From the NCBI RefSeq assembly GCF_016862435.1, contig NZ_BOMY01000048.1, positions 124,001 to 188,000 on the forward strand: a stretch of DNA of 64,000 nucleotides, read 5' to 3'. The notes under the pieces are model-generated. The model saw only the letters and a program-made list of their open reading frames with translations, was not told the origin of the DNA and ran no database searches. The translations under genes and the position numbers were made by a program. The DNA comes from Paractinoplanes tereljensis. GTDB taxonomy: Bacteria > Actinomycetota > Actinomycetes > Mycobacteriales > Micromonosporaceae. Of the stretch, positions 25,550 to 34,161 are shown in pieces (positions within the stretch are counted from its first letter, which is position 1; the number at the start of each line of letters is the position of its first letter).

Positions 25550-26515
25550 TCAGTCAGGTGAGACGGTCGGTGCCTCGGCGTCGTACCGCCGGACCTCGAC
25601 ATCGGACGCGATCGGCAGCCGTTGGCAGGCCATCGTGCTGCTCGCGATCGCAGCCGGCAGGAAGGCTGCGGAGCCACCTTCCGTCGGTGTCCCCGACCCG
25701 GTGGTCGGGGTGCCGCTGACGTCCCCGAGGTGCAGCTGCAGTGGCGCAGCCGGTCCGCCGGGAGTGCCCTCGCGCACCACTTCCGGTACCGCGACGACCG
25801 CGTGAGCGGTGACATGGCGGTTCCGGTGCGCGACCGGTGCGGAGGTTGTTGCCTTGACGTGCCGGACGGCGGTACCGGACCGGAGGGCGGCGGGGGCCGG
25901 GGCACGCAAAGCCTTGGTGAGACGTACGCGGTTCGGCTGTGCGACCGGCGTCGGAGGCGCTTCCACCTGCACCGGCTCATCGACCGGTTCCAGTAGAGGC
26001 TGTTCCGTAGCCGGGCGCGCGTTGTCCTGGGTGCCGATCCGCTTTTGATCGGGCGCCGATCCGCCGGTGAGGCGGCGTGGGCCAGCGTCCACATCGTTCT
26101 CGATGCCGCCGCGGGCGATCTCGTTCACGGTTTCCGCCGAATGCGTGAGCACCCGTTGCGGAACCTCGAGAATGTCGGCCACGGCGTGGTGCTGATGGGC
26201 CGGCCCCGTCTCCAGCGGCTGAGCGGCCGCTGCGAGGAGATCGGTGACCGGCGCGGTGGCGTCGCCGCCCAGAACCGCGCCGAGCAATGAGCCGGATGGC
26301 TCGTCGGCCCAGTCCGCGGCTTGCGCGGCACTACCGGTGAGCAGCCAGGCCGCACCGGCCAGTCCGCCGATGACGAGAAGGCGCAGACCCCACCGGCTCC
26401 GCTGCCGCTCCGCCCCCTGGATGTGAGGCGGCAAGGGCATGGACGCTGCGGTGAGCGACACGGACGGCGACGGGTACGCCGCGCGCATCAAGCGCTCGAC
26501 TCCCAGTCCCGTCAT
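25550..26515 (-). CDS. Hypothetical exported or membrane-anchored protein
   Basis: 321 residues starting at ATG 26515, with an in-frame extension possible to 26578. After ~40 polar residues comes one hydrophobic segment ending in Ala-X-Ala (LLVIGGLAGAAWLLTGSAAQAA), either an unusually placed signal peptide or an anchor. The remaining ~250 residues are Ala/Pro/Thr/Val-rich and low in complexity (GGSAPDQKRIGTQDNARPA, VEAPPTPVAQPNR). No known domain is recognised. It lies upstream of the chaplin-like gene on the same strand, ~285 bases away, and could be a cell-surface partner. The 25265-25549 gap presumably holds the chaplin promoter; I saw no gene there. Confidence 0.6.
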   Translation of the reverse strand: MTGLGVERLMRAAYPSPSVSLTAASMPLPPHIQGAERQRSRWGLRLLVIGGLAGAAWLLTGSAAQAADWADEPSGSLLGAVLGGDATAPVTDLLAAAAQPLETGPAHQHHAVADILEVPQRVLTHSAETVNEIARGGIENDVDAGPRRLTGGSAPDQKRIGTQDNARPATEQPLLEPVDEPVQVEAPPTPVAQPNRVRLTKALRAPAPAALRSGTAVRHVKATTSAPVAHRNRHVTAHAVVAVPEVVREGTPGGPAAPLQLHLGDVSGTPTTGSGTPTEGGSAAFLPAAIASSTMACQRLPIASDVEVRRYDAEAPTVSPD

Positions 26516-26664
26516 CGGTTCCGCCCCTCGTTGTCGACCGTTCGGCCGGTGGCGGATCCGCCGGTATTCCGGCGACATCGGCCACTCGGTATTGGTAACG
26601 AAGCGGCCGAGCGAGGGTCACGCCGACAAATAGGAAAAATGATCGCAGCAGACTGCGAAGGAAA

Positions 26665-27543
26665 TCACACCAATCTCGTACGTGGTCCGGCTCGGAGGAC
26701 ACCGGATGGGAGGGTGCGGCCGAGCAGTTTTTCGGCCATCTCGGCCGTCTCGATCAGGCGGTCCAGGTCGATTCCGGTGTCGATGCCCATGTCGTGCAGC
26801 ATGTGGACGACCTCCTCGGTCGCGACATTGCCGGAAGCGCCCGGAGCGTACGGGCAGCCGCCTATTCCACCGACGCTCGCGTCGAACTCGGTCACCCCGA
26901 GGTCGAGAGCGGTGAGGATGTTCGCCAACCCCGTACCCCTGGTGTTGTGGAAGTGCAGCAGGTCGGGGCGTACGGCCGAAAGAAGATCACGAACCCGGCG
27001 CGGAGTCGCCATGCCGGTCGTGTCGCCGAAGGCGATGCGGTCCGCGCCGTCGGCGCGGACGCGAGCCACGATGCCGGCCACCCGGTCCGGATCCACGTCG
27101 CCCTCGAACGGGCAGCCGAAACTCGTCGCGACGATCACCTCGAGGGTCGCGCCCGCGTCGTGGACCAGCGGAATCAGTGCGGCGATGTCGTCCACCGACT
27201 CCTCTGTGGACCGATTGAGGTTGCGCCGGTTGTGGGTGTCGCTGGCCGAGACGACGACCTCTATCTCCCGGAAACCGGCGGCGATCGCGCGCTGTGCGCC
27301 CCTGGTATTCGGAATGAGCGCCGAATAGCGGACTTCCGGGTTCTTGTGGGCCTGCCGCCAGACCTCGTCGGCGTCCGCCATCTGCGGAATCGCCTTCGGG
27401 TGCACGAACGAGACGGCCTCGATGCGCCGGACGCCGGTCTCGCTCAGGGCGTCGATCAGGCGGACCTTGGACTCGGTCGGGATCGGCTCCTCGTTCTGCA
27501 GGCCGTCCCGTGGTGCCACCTCGCGAATGCTGACTTCACTCAT
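26665..27543 (-). CDS. hmgL: Hydroxymethylglutaryl-CoA lyase
   Basis: Cleaves HMG-CoA to acetoacetate and acetyl-CoA, the last step of leucine breakdown. 292 residues forming a TIM barrel. Motifs: IREVAPRDGLQNE (catalytic Arg and metal Asp), EAVSFVHPKAIPQMAD, metal-binding HFHNTRG and the signature GGCPYAPGASGNVATEEV containing the active-site cysteine. The ATG overlaps the stop of the biotin carboxylase in ATGA, so the two are coupled. A 149-bp gap with nothing notable separates it from the secreted hypothetical. Together with acdH and accD1 it completes most of the leucine route; the methylglutaconyl-CoA hydratase is not in the window. Confidence 0.94.
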   Translation of the reverse strand: MSEVSIREVAPRDGLQNEEPIPTESKVRLIDALSETGVRRIEAVSFVHPKAIPQMADADEVWRQAHKNPEVRYSALIPNTRGAQRAIAAGFREIEVVVSASDTHNRRNLNRSTEESVDDIAALIPLVHDAGATLEVIVATSFGCPFEGDVDPDRVAGIVARVRADGADRIAFGDTTGMATPRRVRDLLSAVRPDLLHFHNTRGTGLANILTALDLGVTEFDASVGGIGGCPYAPGASGNVATEEVVHMLHDMGIDTGIDLDRLIETAEMAEKLLGRTLPSGVLRAGPRTRLV

Positions 27544-28868
27544 CGCATTCTCCCCACGATGCCCGTGTCGTAGTCGCCGGAGCGGAACTCGTCGTTTTCC
27601 AGCAGCTCGGCGAAGAACGGCAGGTTGTTCTTGGGGCCGGCGATCTGGAAGCCGGCCACCGCGGCGCGGGCCTTGGCCAGCGCGTCGTCCCGGTCGGTGC
27701 CGAAGAGGATCAGCTTGGCCATCAGCGAGTCGTAGAACGGGGTGACCGTGTTGCCGTCGGCGTAGCCGGAGTCGACTCGGGTGCCGTCGCCGGTCGGTTC
27801 GACCCAGGTGGTGATCTTGCCGGGGCCGGGGAGGAAGCGCTTCGGGTCCTCCGCGTTGATCCGCAGCTCGATCGCGTGTCCATGTGTTCCAGCCGGCAGC
27901 TCGACCGTTTCCCCGGATGCGATCCGCAGCTGAAGCTCGACCAGGTCGATGCCGTGGATCAGCTCGGTGATCGGGTGCTCGACCTGCAGGCGGGTGTTCA
28001 TCTCGAGGAAGAAGAACTCGCCGGTCGCCGGGTCGAGCAGGCACTCGACCGTGCCCGCGTTGCGGTAACCGACCGCCTCGCCGGCCAGGACCGCCGCCGC
28101 CAGCAGGCGTTCGCGCAGCTCGGGGCTCACCGCCGGGGACGGGGCCTCCTCGACCAGCTTCTGGTTGCGGCGCTGCACCGAGCACTCCCGCTCGCTCAGC
28201 GCGATCACCCGGCCGTCGGCCAGGCCGAGGATCTGCACCTCGACGTGGCGCACTCGAGGGTAGTAGCGCTCGATCAGCACCGCGGCGTCGCCGAACATCC
28301 GCTCGGCGAACGCGGTGACCTTGGCGTATTCGGTGCGGAGGCTCGCCTCGTCGGCCGCGACCGCCATGCCCATGCCGCCGCCGCCCGCCGCGGCCTTGAC
28401 CATCACCGGATAGCCGATGGCGGTGGCCGCCGCGATCGCGGCTTCGACGGTGGCGGCCGGGTCGTGCGCGCCCGGCGCGACCGGCACGCCGGCCTCGGCC
28501 ATCAGGTTTCGGGCGTTGATCTTGTCGCCCATCGCGGTGATCGCGTCGGCCGGCGGGCCGACCCAGATCAGTCCGTTCGCCTCGACCGTGCGGGCGAAGT
28601 CGGCGTTCTCGCTGAGGAACCCGTAGCCGGGGTGGATCGCCTGGGCGCCGGTCGACTTCGCGGCGGCCAGGATGGCCTCGGTGTTCCGATAGCTCTGCGC
28701 CGGGTTGGCCGGGCCGACACAGATCGCCTCGGTGGCCTCCCGGACGAAGGGCAGGTCGGCGTCCGCCTCGGAGTGGACCGCGATGGTGCGGATCCCCAGC
28801 CGGTTGGCGGTACGGATGATCCGGCGGGCGATTTCGCCCCGGTTCGCGACAAGCAACGACTCGATCAT
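27540..28868 (-). CDS. Biotin carboxylase subunit without carrier domain
   Basis: ATP-grasp biotin carboxylase of 442 residues. Motifs: LVANRGEIARRIIRTANRLG at the N-terminus, the glycine-rich loop KAAAGGGGMGMAVA, HVEVQILGLADG, ERECSVQRRNQKL and the catalytic EMNTRLQVEHPITE. It stops right after the BC C-terminal subdomain (DYDTGIVGRMR), where acyl-CoA carboxylase alpha subunits of actinobacteria usually continue for ~200 residues to a biotinylated MKM motif. No BCCP domain is encoded here, so the biotin carrier must come from elsewhere. ATG 28868. The tetR gene lies 107 bases upstream on the same strand, and hmgL follows with a four-base overlap. Confidence 0.9.
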   Translation of the reverse strand: MIESLLVANRGEIARRIIRTANRLGIRTIAVHSEADADLPFVREATEAICVGPANPAQSYRNTEAILAAAKSTGAQAIHPGYGFLSENADFARTVEANGLIWVGPPADAITAMGDKINARNLMAEAGVPVAPGAHDPAATVEAAIAAATAIGYPVMVKAAAGGGGMGMAVAADEASLRTEYAKVTAFAERMFGDAAVLIERYYPRVRHVEVQILGLADGRVIALSERECSVQRRNQKLVEEAPSPAVSPELRERLLAAAVLAGEAVGYRNAGTVECLLDPATGEFFFLEMNTRLQVEHPITELIHGIDLVELQLRIASGETVELPAGTHGHAIELRINAEDPKRFLPGPGKITTWVEPTGDGTRVDSGYADGNTVTPFYDSLMAKLILFGTDRDDALAKARAAVAGFQIAGPKNNLPFFAELLENDEFRSGDYDTGIVGRMR

Positions 28869-28975
28869 GGCGACCCCTTTGTCGTCTTCGCCGGCCCTGG
28901 GCGGTGGCCCTGGGCCGCACTGATGCGGCGGTGCCTGGCTTGTGGCCGGCTTCCCGCCTGTTTCTTCAGTTTTAC

Positions 28976-29581
28976 TTACTTACCAGTCAGTGCGTGGATG
29001 GTTGCCTCGCGCAGCAATGCGGCTCGGCGGCGGCGGTCCACCTCGCCGCCGAGGAACGGCGTCGAGTTCATCAGGCCGAACGCCGCGTGGGCGAGCACCC
29101 GGGCCTCGGCCGCCTCCAGCTCGGGGCGCAGCGTCGCCAGGACGCCGACCCACTCCTCGACATAGAGGCGCTGCAGCCGGCGGATCTGGCGGCGGGGCTC
29201 GTCGGGCAGACGGTCCAGCTCGTGCAGGTGCAGGGCGATGACGGCCGGGTTGGCCAGGGCGAACTCCACGTGGAAGTCGATCAGGTCGCCGAGTGCGGCG
29301 CTCGCGTCGTCGACATGCTGGCTGACCCGGGCCTTGCCGCCGTGCAGCAGACCTTCGCTGACCGGGATCAGCGCGGCCACCAGCATCGCCTCCTTGCCGG
29401 CGAAGTGGTGATAGAGCGCCGGCCCGGTGACACCGGCGGCCGAGCCGATGTCGTCCATCGACACACCGTGATATCCGCGGGCCGCGAAGAGCCCTACCGC
29501 GATCTCGAGGATCTCGTCGCGGCGCGACCGCCGCCGGGGAGCGGGCGGCCCCGACCGCTGTTGCTGATCAACCGTCGTCAC
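28976..29581 (-). CDS. TetR-family transcriptional regulator of acyl-CoA catabolism
   Basis: 201-residue repressor. The N-terminal helix-turn-helix (residues ~20-65) reads RDEILEIAVGLFAARGYHGV, IGSAAGVTGPALYHHFAGKEAML. The C-terminal ligand domain is all-helical (FHVEFALANPAVIALHLHEL). Regulators of this kind beside carboxylase/HMG-CoA lyase genes usually respond to acyl-CoAs. GTG 29581 has TAAAGT six bases upstream, suggesting a leaderless mRNA. A palindrome AACGGCCGTT lies just ahead of that promoter and matches two sites before accD1, so autoregulation plus control of both catabolic operons is likely. Confidence 0.9.
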   Translation of the reverse strand: MTTVDQQQRSGPPAPRRRSRRDEILEIAVGLFAARGYHGVSMDDIGSAAGVTGPALYHHFAGKEAMLVAALIPVSEGLLHGGKARVSQHVDDASAALGDLIDFHVEFALANPAVIALHLHELDRLPDEPRRQIRRLQRLYVEEWVGVLATLRPELEAAEARVLAHAAFGLMNSTPFLGGEVDRRRRAALLREATIHALTGK

Positions 29582-29616
29582 GTGGCAACTTTAACCCGCT
29601 GTCAAGCGGTTGCCTT

Positions 29617-29626
29617 AACGGCCGTT
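29617..29626 (-). promoter_or_regulatory. Predicted TetR operator upstream of tetR
   Basis: Perfect 10-bp palindrome AACGGCCGTT flanked by TTA/TCA, ~36 bases upstream of the tetR GTG and just before the TPR-gene stop codon. It matches the AACGnnCGTT cores at 23652 and 23670. Confidence 0.65.
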
Positions 29627-32382
29627 CAGGATTTGGCATCCTGGGCCTCCTGATAGATCTTCTCGGCCAGTTCCCGGCCCGAAGCGTCCGGCGCCATGCC
29701 GGCCAGCAGGTCGCGAAGATGGGCCTCGGCCGCGGCCGGATCACCCGAGCGGAGCAGGGCTTCGGCGTACATGCCGTCGAGGTGGTCGGCGTCATCGACG
29801 GCGCCGATCGCGCGCAGCCGGGGCGGCACCCCGAGCAGGATCGGGACGGCTTCCGAGTACCGCTCGCGGGACATCAGGACGCGGGACTGCTCGAACGCGG
29901 TCATGCCGTTCTGCCAGATCGCGTTGGGCTCGGCGGCCAACTCCTCGGGCAGTGCCGCGAACCGCTCGCCGGCCAACTGGAACGTCTCGGTCGCGGCCTC
30001 CGGGTCGTCGGCGAAGTGCAGCGCGGAGATCCGGCGGCGCAGCGTGCGCAGCTCGCCGATCAGGTCGCCGGCCCCGTGCAGGTCCTCGCCGGCGGCCCGG
30101 AAGGCTTCGGCCGCCTCGGCGTCCCGGTCCAGGTCGAAGAGCAGGCCGGCCGCCTCCTCACCGACCTGGCCCCGGCCGTCCGGATTGTCGGCGAGCCGCT
30201 CGATCAGCTCGCGGTAGCGCTCGACCGCGCCGGCCATGTCACCAATCTCGCGGTACTGCTTCGCGAGGAGGAACCGGGCGTTGTTGCCGGACTCCTGATC
30301 GTCCAGCTCGTCGAAGACGATCAGGGCTTCCTCGGCCACCTCGGCGGCCTCCACCGGGCGCTCGGCCATCGCGTACGCCTCGGCCAGCTCCCACCGGGCG
30401 TGGGCACCGCCGGCGACCAGGTCGAGCTCGGCGCACAGCGCAACCGCCTCGACCAGGTCGTCGACGGCGTCGACGGGACGGCCGACCTGCTTGAGCGCGC
30501 GGCCGCGACCGATCCGGGCGGGCAGCACCTCGCCGGCGTCACCGGCCGCGATCGCCGAGCCGAACGCATCGATCTGCACCGCCGGGTCGTCGACCAGCTG
30601 ACCGTAAAGGGCAGCGGACGAGGCCAGCCGGAAGCGCGGACCGTGCTCGCGGTAGAACTCCCAGGCGACCCGGGCCGCCACCGCGGCGCCCTCGCGGTCG
30701 CCGGAGTTGCCGAGGATGCGGGCCTGCAGTTCGGCGTGCGACGCGATGGTCCGGGGGATGGCCGACTCCGCCGCCCAGGTGGTGCAGCGGGTGATCGCCT
30801 CGATCGCCTTCGGCAACTCGCCGCTCACCGCGTGCAGAACGGCGAGCCGGGCCCACGCGTTGGCCCGCTCGCGTGGGCCACCGGTGCTTTCCTGTTGGTC
30901 GATGTCGGCCTGGATCGCCGGGCCCTGGCCGGGCTCACCCTGCTGGGCGCGGGCCACGGCGGTCCGGGCGCGGAGCACGATCGCCTCTCCCTCGGCGCCC
31001 GCGGCACTGAATAGATCGGCCGCGTCGGCCCACGTCTCGACGAAGGTGTCGTCGCCCCGCCAGCTCGCCAGGTTGCCGATCATCGCGAGCCGACGTGCCG
31101 CGAGCAACGGATCGGCCAGCTCCGGGAAGCGCTCGTCGAGGGCGGCCAGCGTGGCGGCCAGCGCCGGCACCCGCTCCTGCTCGAACTGCTCGGTGGCCAG
31201 ATCGAGGAGCTCGGCCGGGTCGGCGACCGCCGGAACCTCGGGAGCGGGCTCGGGGGTGCTGGTTTCCGGTCGGGCCGAACGGGCGGTGGGCGAGAGCGAC
31301 ACGTCGGTCTCGTACGGCTGGGCCTTGATCTTTTCGGCGATCAACTCGCCCTGGTGGCCGGTGCCGTTGCGGGCGTCGAACTTCGCCGCGACGGCGGTGG
31401 CCCGCTCGGCCAACTCGGTTGCGAGCGCGGCCACCGTGATGTCGGCGCGATCCTTGCGACTGACGGTCAGATCGCCGTGCCCGGACTCGGTGAGCCGGCG
31501 CAGCAGCATGGCGGCATCGGCCGCGAAATTCATCTCGGCCGCCGGTGACGGTGCTTTCTCCAGCCAGTCGATGTGCCGCTGGAGGATCTCGAGGCCGCGG
31601 TGCTCGTTGCCGGTGCGCGCGGCGAAACCCAGGTGGGAGCCGATGTTCCGTAGGTCGGCGAGGTTGCCGCGTTCCAGGCGGTAGGCCCGGCGGTGGGCGT
31701 CGGCCGCCTTCTGCGTCTCGCCGGTCAGCAGATAGGGAACGGTCAGCTCGCGGAGGATGCCCTGCGGCTGCTCGGTGCAGGACAAATCGCCGGACAGCAC
31801 CGGCTCGGCCAGCGCCACCGCGTCGGCGTAACGACCCCGGGACGAAAGATATTTGGCGACGTCGGTCGGGTCGCAGCCGACGCAATCGGAGAGGCTGTCA
31901 CGCGGCGCCGACTGCCACCGCTCGAACCAGGCGTCCGCCTCCTCGGTCTGCCCGATATGCGCGGCGACCACGTAGCGATGCTTGTAGACGGCGTGCATGC
32001 CGTGACCGCTCTCGCGATAACGGCGTTCCATGTCGTCGAGCACGGCGTAGGTGCGGGCCAACGGCACCTCGGGGAACGAGGTCAGCGCGCTGACCATCGC
32101 CTTGAACAGCCAGAGCAGGTTGTGCTGCCAGCGCTGGTGGTACGGAGCCGGGTTGCGGTCGAAGTCGGCGACGCACCAGGAGAATGGGACGAACGCCTTG
32201 CCGGGCTCGCCACCGTACACATAGGCCGTGGTGGCGAAGAGCCGGGCGGAGAACGCCAACCCCGGGTCACCGGCCTCGTCGACCCGGCGCAGCACCTGCT
32301 CGACCAGGGCGATCTGGGCGGAACCGTACGGCATCTCCTCGGCCTGGCCCAGGAGAGACCACAACTCGGGTGCGCTCGTCAT
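29626..32382 (-). CDS. Large TPR protein coupled to Hsp90
   Basis: 918 residues of mostly alpha-helical repeats resembling TPR units (AEPVLSGDLSC, TGETQKAADAHRRAYRLERG, GEVLPARIGRGRALKQVGRP, AEEALIVFDELDD, KQYREIGDMAGAVERYREL). Two arrays flank a disordered, Glu/Pro/Thr-rich centre near residues 375-400. A CxxC (SDCVGCDPTDV) occurs near residue 165. No enzyme motif or signal peptide is visible. ATG 32382 overlaps the Hsp90 gene stop in ATGA, so the two products are made in step. TPR proteins commonly dock on Hsp90 in eukaryotes; by position this may be a dedicated partner or client adaptor, which is inference. The frame opens further upstream in antisense of the Hsp90 gene, but only this start has homology-like sequence. 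Confidence 0.82.
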   Translation of the reverse strand: MTSAPELWSLLGQAEEMPYGSAQIALVEQVLRRVDEAGDPGLAFSARLFATTAYVYGGEPGKAFVPFSWCVADFDRNPAPYHQRWQHNLLWLFKAMVSALTSFPEVPLARTYAVLDDMERRYRESGHGMHAVYKHRYVVAAHIGQTEEADAWFERWQSAPRDSLSDCVGCDPTDVAKYLSSRGRYADAVALAEPVLSGDLSCTEQPQGILRELTVPYLLTGETQKAADAHRRAYRLERGNLADLRNIGSHLGFAARTGNEHRGLEILQRHIDWLEKAPSPAAEMNFAADAAMLLRRLTESGHGDLTVSRKDRADITVAALATELAERATAVAAKFDARNGTGHQGELIAEKIKAQPYETDVSLSPTARSARPETSTPEPAPEVPAVADPAELLDLATEQFEQERVPALAATLAALDERFPELADPLLAARRLAMIGNLASWRGDDTFVETWADAADLFSAAGAEGEAIVLRARTAVARAQQGEPGQGPAIQADIDQQESTGGPRERANAWARLAVLHAVSGELPKAIEAITRCTTWAAESAIPRTIASHAELQARILGNSGDREGAAVAARVAWEFYREHGPRFRLASSAALYGQLVDDPAVQIDAFGSAIAAGDAGEVLPARIGRGRALKQVGRPVDAVDDLVEAVALCAELDLVAGGAHARWELAEAYAMAERPVEAAEVAEEALIVFDELDDQESGNNARFLLAKQYREIGDMAGAVERYRELIERLADNPDGRGQVGEEAAGLLFDLDRDAEAAEAFRAAGEDLHGAGDLIGELRTLRRRISALHFADDPEAATETFQLAGERFAALPEELAAEPNAIWQNGMTAFEQSRVLMSRERYSEAVPILLGVPPRLRAIGAVDDADHLDGMYAEALLRSGDPAAAEAHLRDLLAGMAPDASGRELAEKIYQEAQDAKS

Positions 32383-34109
32383 TTCTGCTCCTCGGCGGTC
32401 ACGGCCCGGTTCAGCAGGCCCAGGAAGGAGGTGTTCAGCAGGGCCGCGTCGGCCGGCCGGATCGGGTGGTGGCCGAGCATCAGCGCCTGGCCGTACAGCG
32501 ACTCGACCGCCAGGCCGGCCAGCTCGGGATCGGCCAGGCCGAGCACCCGGCGCACCAGCGGATTGCGGTGGTTGAGCACCAGCTGCGGTCGTTCCGGCGC
32601 GGCGACCTGGGACAGCGCGTCGAGCACGCCGCCCCACAGGTCGTCGGCTTTGTCGCGGCTGGTGGTGAACTCGTCGTGGAAGGCGGCCGCCCGGCTCACC
32701 AGGTAGAGCGCGGGGACGGTGGCCGGGTCGTAGGCCCGGATCACCACCTCGCAGCCGAGTTTGTCGAGCCGGCGCTGGGCGACCGCCAGGAACGGGCGCA
32801 GCCGCAGCTCGGTCTCGGCATCGAGGCTCGAGAAGCGGGTGGTCAGGTCGGTCGGCTCGAGCCGCTCGACCCGCACCGTCCGGTCCACTGTGGCCAGCCG
32901 CTCGATGATGTCGGCGTCGTAGACGTAACCGCCGTTGATCAGGCCGATGTCCTGTGCCGCGGCGACCGCGGACAGCTGGTGGAACTCGTCGGTGGTGGCC
33001 GCGTAGCGGATCACGCCGTGCCGCTCGCGGAACTCGGCGAGGGTGACCCGGCCCATGTTGGTCTCCATCGGCCACCACTGCTCGACCAGGCGCAACATCT
33101 CGTCGTCGTGCAGGGCCAGTGCCTTCACGCCGAGGTGGTGCACGCCGAGGAAGCGGGCCAGCCGGCGCGGGTCGGTGGCGGCCAGCCGGACCAGCCAGCC
33201 GCGCAGCTGGTCGGCGATGGCATCGCGGACGTCGTCGAGCAGGCCGTCCTCGTAGAGCGCCTCACGGCTCGCGGTCGGGCGCAGCTCGGTGCTGTCGACC
33301 ACGCAGCGGGCGAAGAACGCCCACTCGGGGAGCAGCCCCTCGATGTTCTCGGCCAGCAGCATCCGCTTGAGGTAGACCCGGTGGCCACCGCGGGCGGCCG
33401 GGTTGACCGCCGTGGGCAGCACGAACGCGGCGCCGGTGAGGCCGGCCTCGGGCACGTTGATCTCGACCACGTCGAACGGGGTGAAGCCGAAGACGCGCTG
33501 GCAGTAGGCCTCTCGGCCGGTCTTCCAGGGCAGCTCGCCGCTGGTCACCGGGACGCCGTCGACCTCCACCGTCACCGGGAGCAGGGAACCGTAGAGCTCG
33601 GCCAGCTCCTTCACCGTTGCACCGCTCAGGAGCGTCTCGACGCCTCGGCGCGGCAGCAGGGTGACCGTGGTCCCCGGCTCGCGGTCCTCGCCGGGCCGCA
33701 CCTCGTAGCGCCCGTCGGAGTAACCCGTCCAGAGCACCGCCGGGGCACCGGCCCGCCGGGTGTGCACCCGGATCTCGTCGGCCACCAGGAAGCAGGAGAG
33801 CAGGCCGATGCCGAACTGGCCGAGGAACTCGTGCCGCGCGAAGCCCAGCTCATCGCGTTTCGAGCTGCGGCCGATCGTAGCCAGGAGCTCGTGGACCTGC
33901 GCCTCGGTGAGGCCGATGCCGTTGTCGCTGACGCGCAGCGCGTCGGCGCCCGTGGTGATCTCGACCCGGCCGTCTTCCGAGGCGGTCGCGGTGATCGCGT
34001 CCACCGCGTTCTGCAGCAGCTCACGGACGTAGACGCGGGGGCTCGCGTAGAGGTGGTGACTCAGCAGGTCGACGATTCCCCGTAGATCAACCTGGAAGGT
34101 GTTGCTCAC
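32379..34109 (-). CDS. Short Hsp90-family ATPase (HtpG-like)
   Basis: 576-residue GHKL ATPase of the Hsp90 family, about 50 residues shorter than ordinary bacterial HtpG. The N-terminal nucleotide site is intact: RELLQNAVDA (Glu30, Asn34), VSDNGIGL (Asp62) and FLGQFGIGLLSCFLVAD (lid and G2). The middle domain keeps the catalytic arginine in TASREALYED but has diverged from the HtpG consensus LPLNVSRE. The C-terminal dimerisation part is divergent. There is no C-terminal MEEVD, as in all bacterial forms. GTG 34109 follows TAACTT by seven bases, a leaderless layout. Coupled to the TPR gene. It is probably a second, specialised Hsp90 rather than the housekeeping HtpG. Confidence 0.88.
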   Translation of the reverse strand: MSNTFQVDLRGIVDLLSHHLYASPRVYVRELLQNAVDAITATASEDGRVEITTGADALRVSDNGIGLTEAQVHELLATIGRSSKRDELGFARHEFLGQFGIGLLSCFLVADEIRVHTRRAGAPAVLWTGYSDGRYEVRPGEDREPGTTVTLLPRRGVETLLSGATVKELAELYGSLLPVTVEVDGVPVTSGELPWKTGREAYCQRVFGFTPFDVVEINVPEAGLTGAAFVLPTAVNPAARGGHRVYLKRMLLAENIEGLLPEWAFFARCVVDSTELRPTASREALYEDGLLDDVRDAIADQLRGWLVRLAATDPRRLARFLGVHHLGVKALALHDDEMLRLVEQWWPMETNMGRVTLAEFRERHGVIRYAATTDEFHQLSAVAAAQDIGLINGGYVYDADIIERLATVDRTVRVERLEPTDLTTRFSSLDAETELRLRPFLAVAQRRLDKLGCEVVIRAYDPATVPALYLVSRAAAFHDEFTTSRDKADDLWGGVLDALSQVAAPERPQLVLNHRNPLVRRVLGLADPELAGLAVESLYGQALMLGHHPIRPADAALLNTSFLGLLNRAVTAEEQK

Positions 34110-34161
34110 GGGCGAGAAGTTACCGGGTTCCCCCGACAGAAATCTCGCCCGTTCCTAACCT

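Noticed and set aside
29626..33078. 1150-residue version of the TPR protein
   Set aside because: The extra ~230 residues are antisense of the Hsp90 gene, without repeat structure; the ATG at 32382 overlaps the Hsp90 stop.
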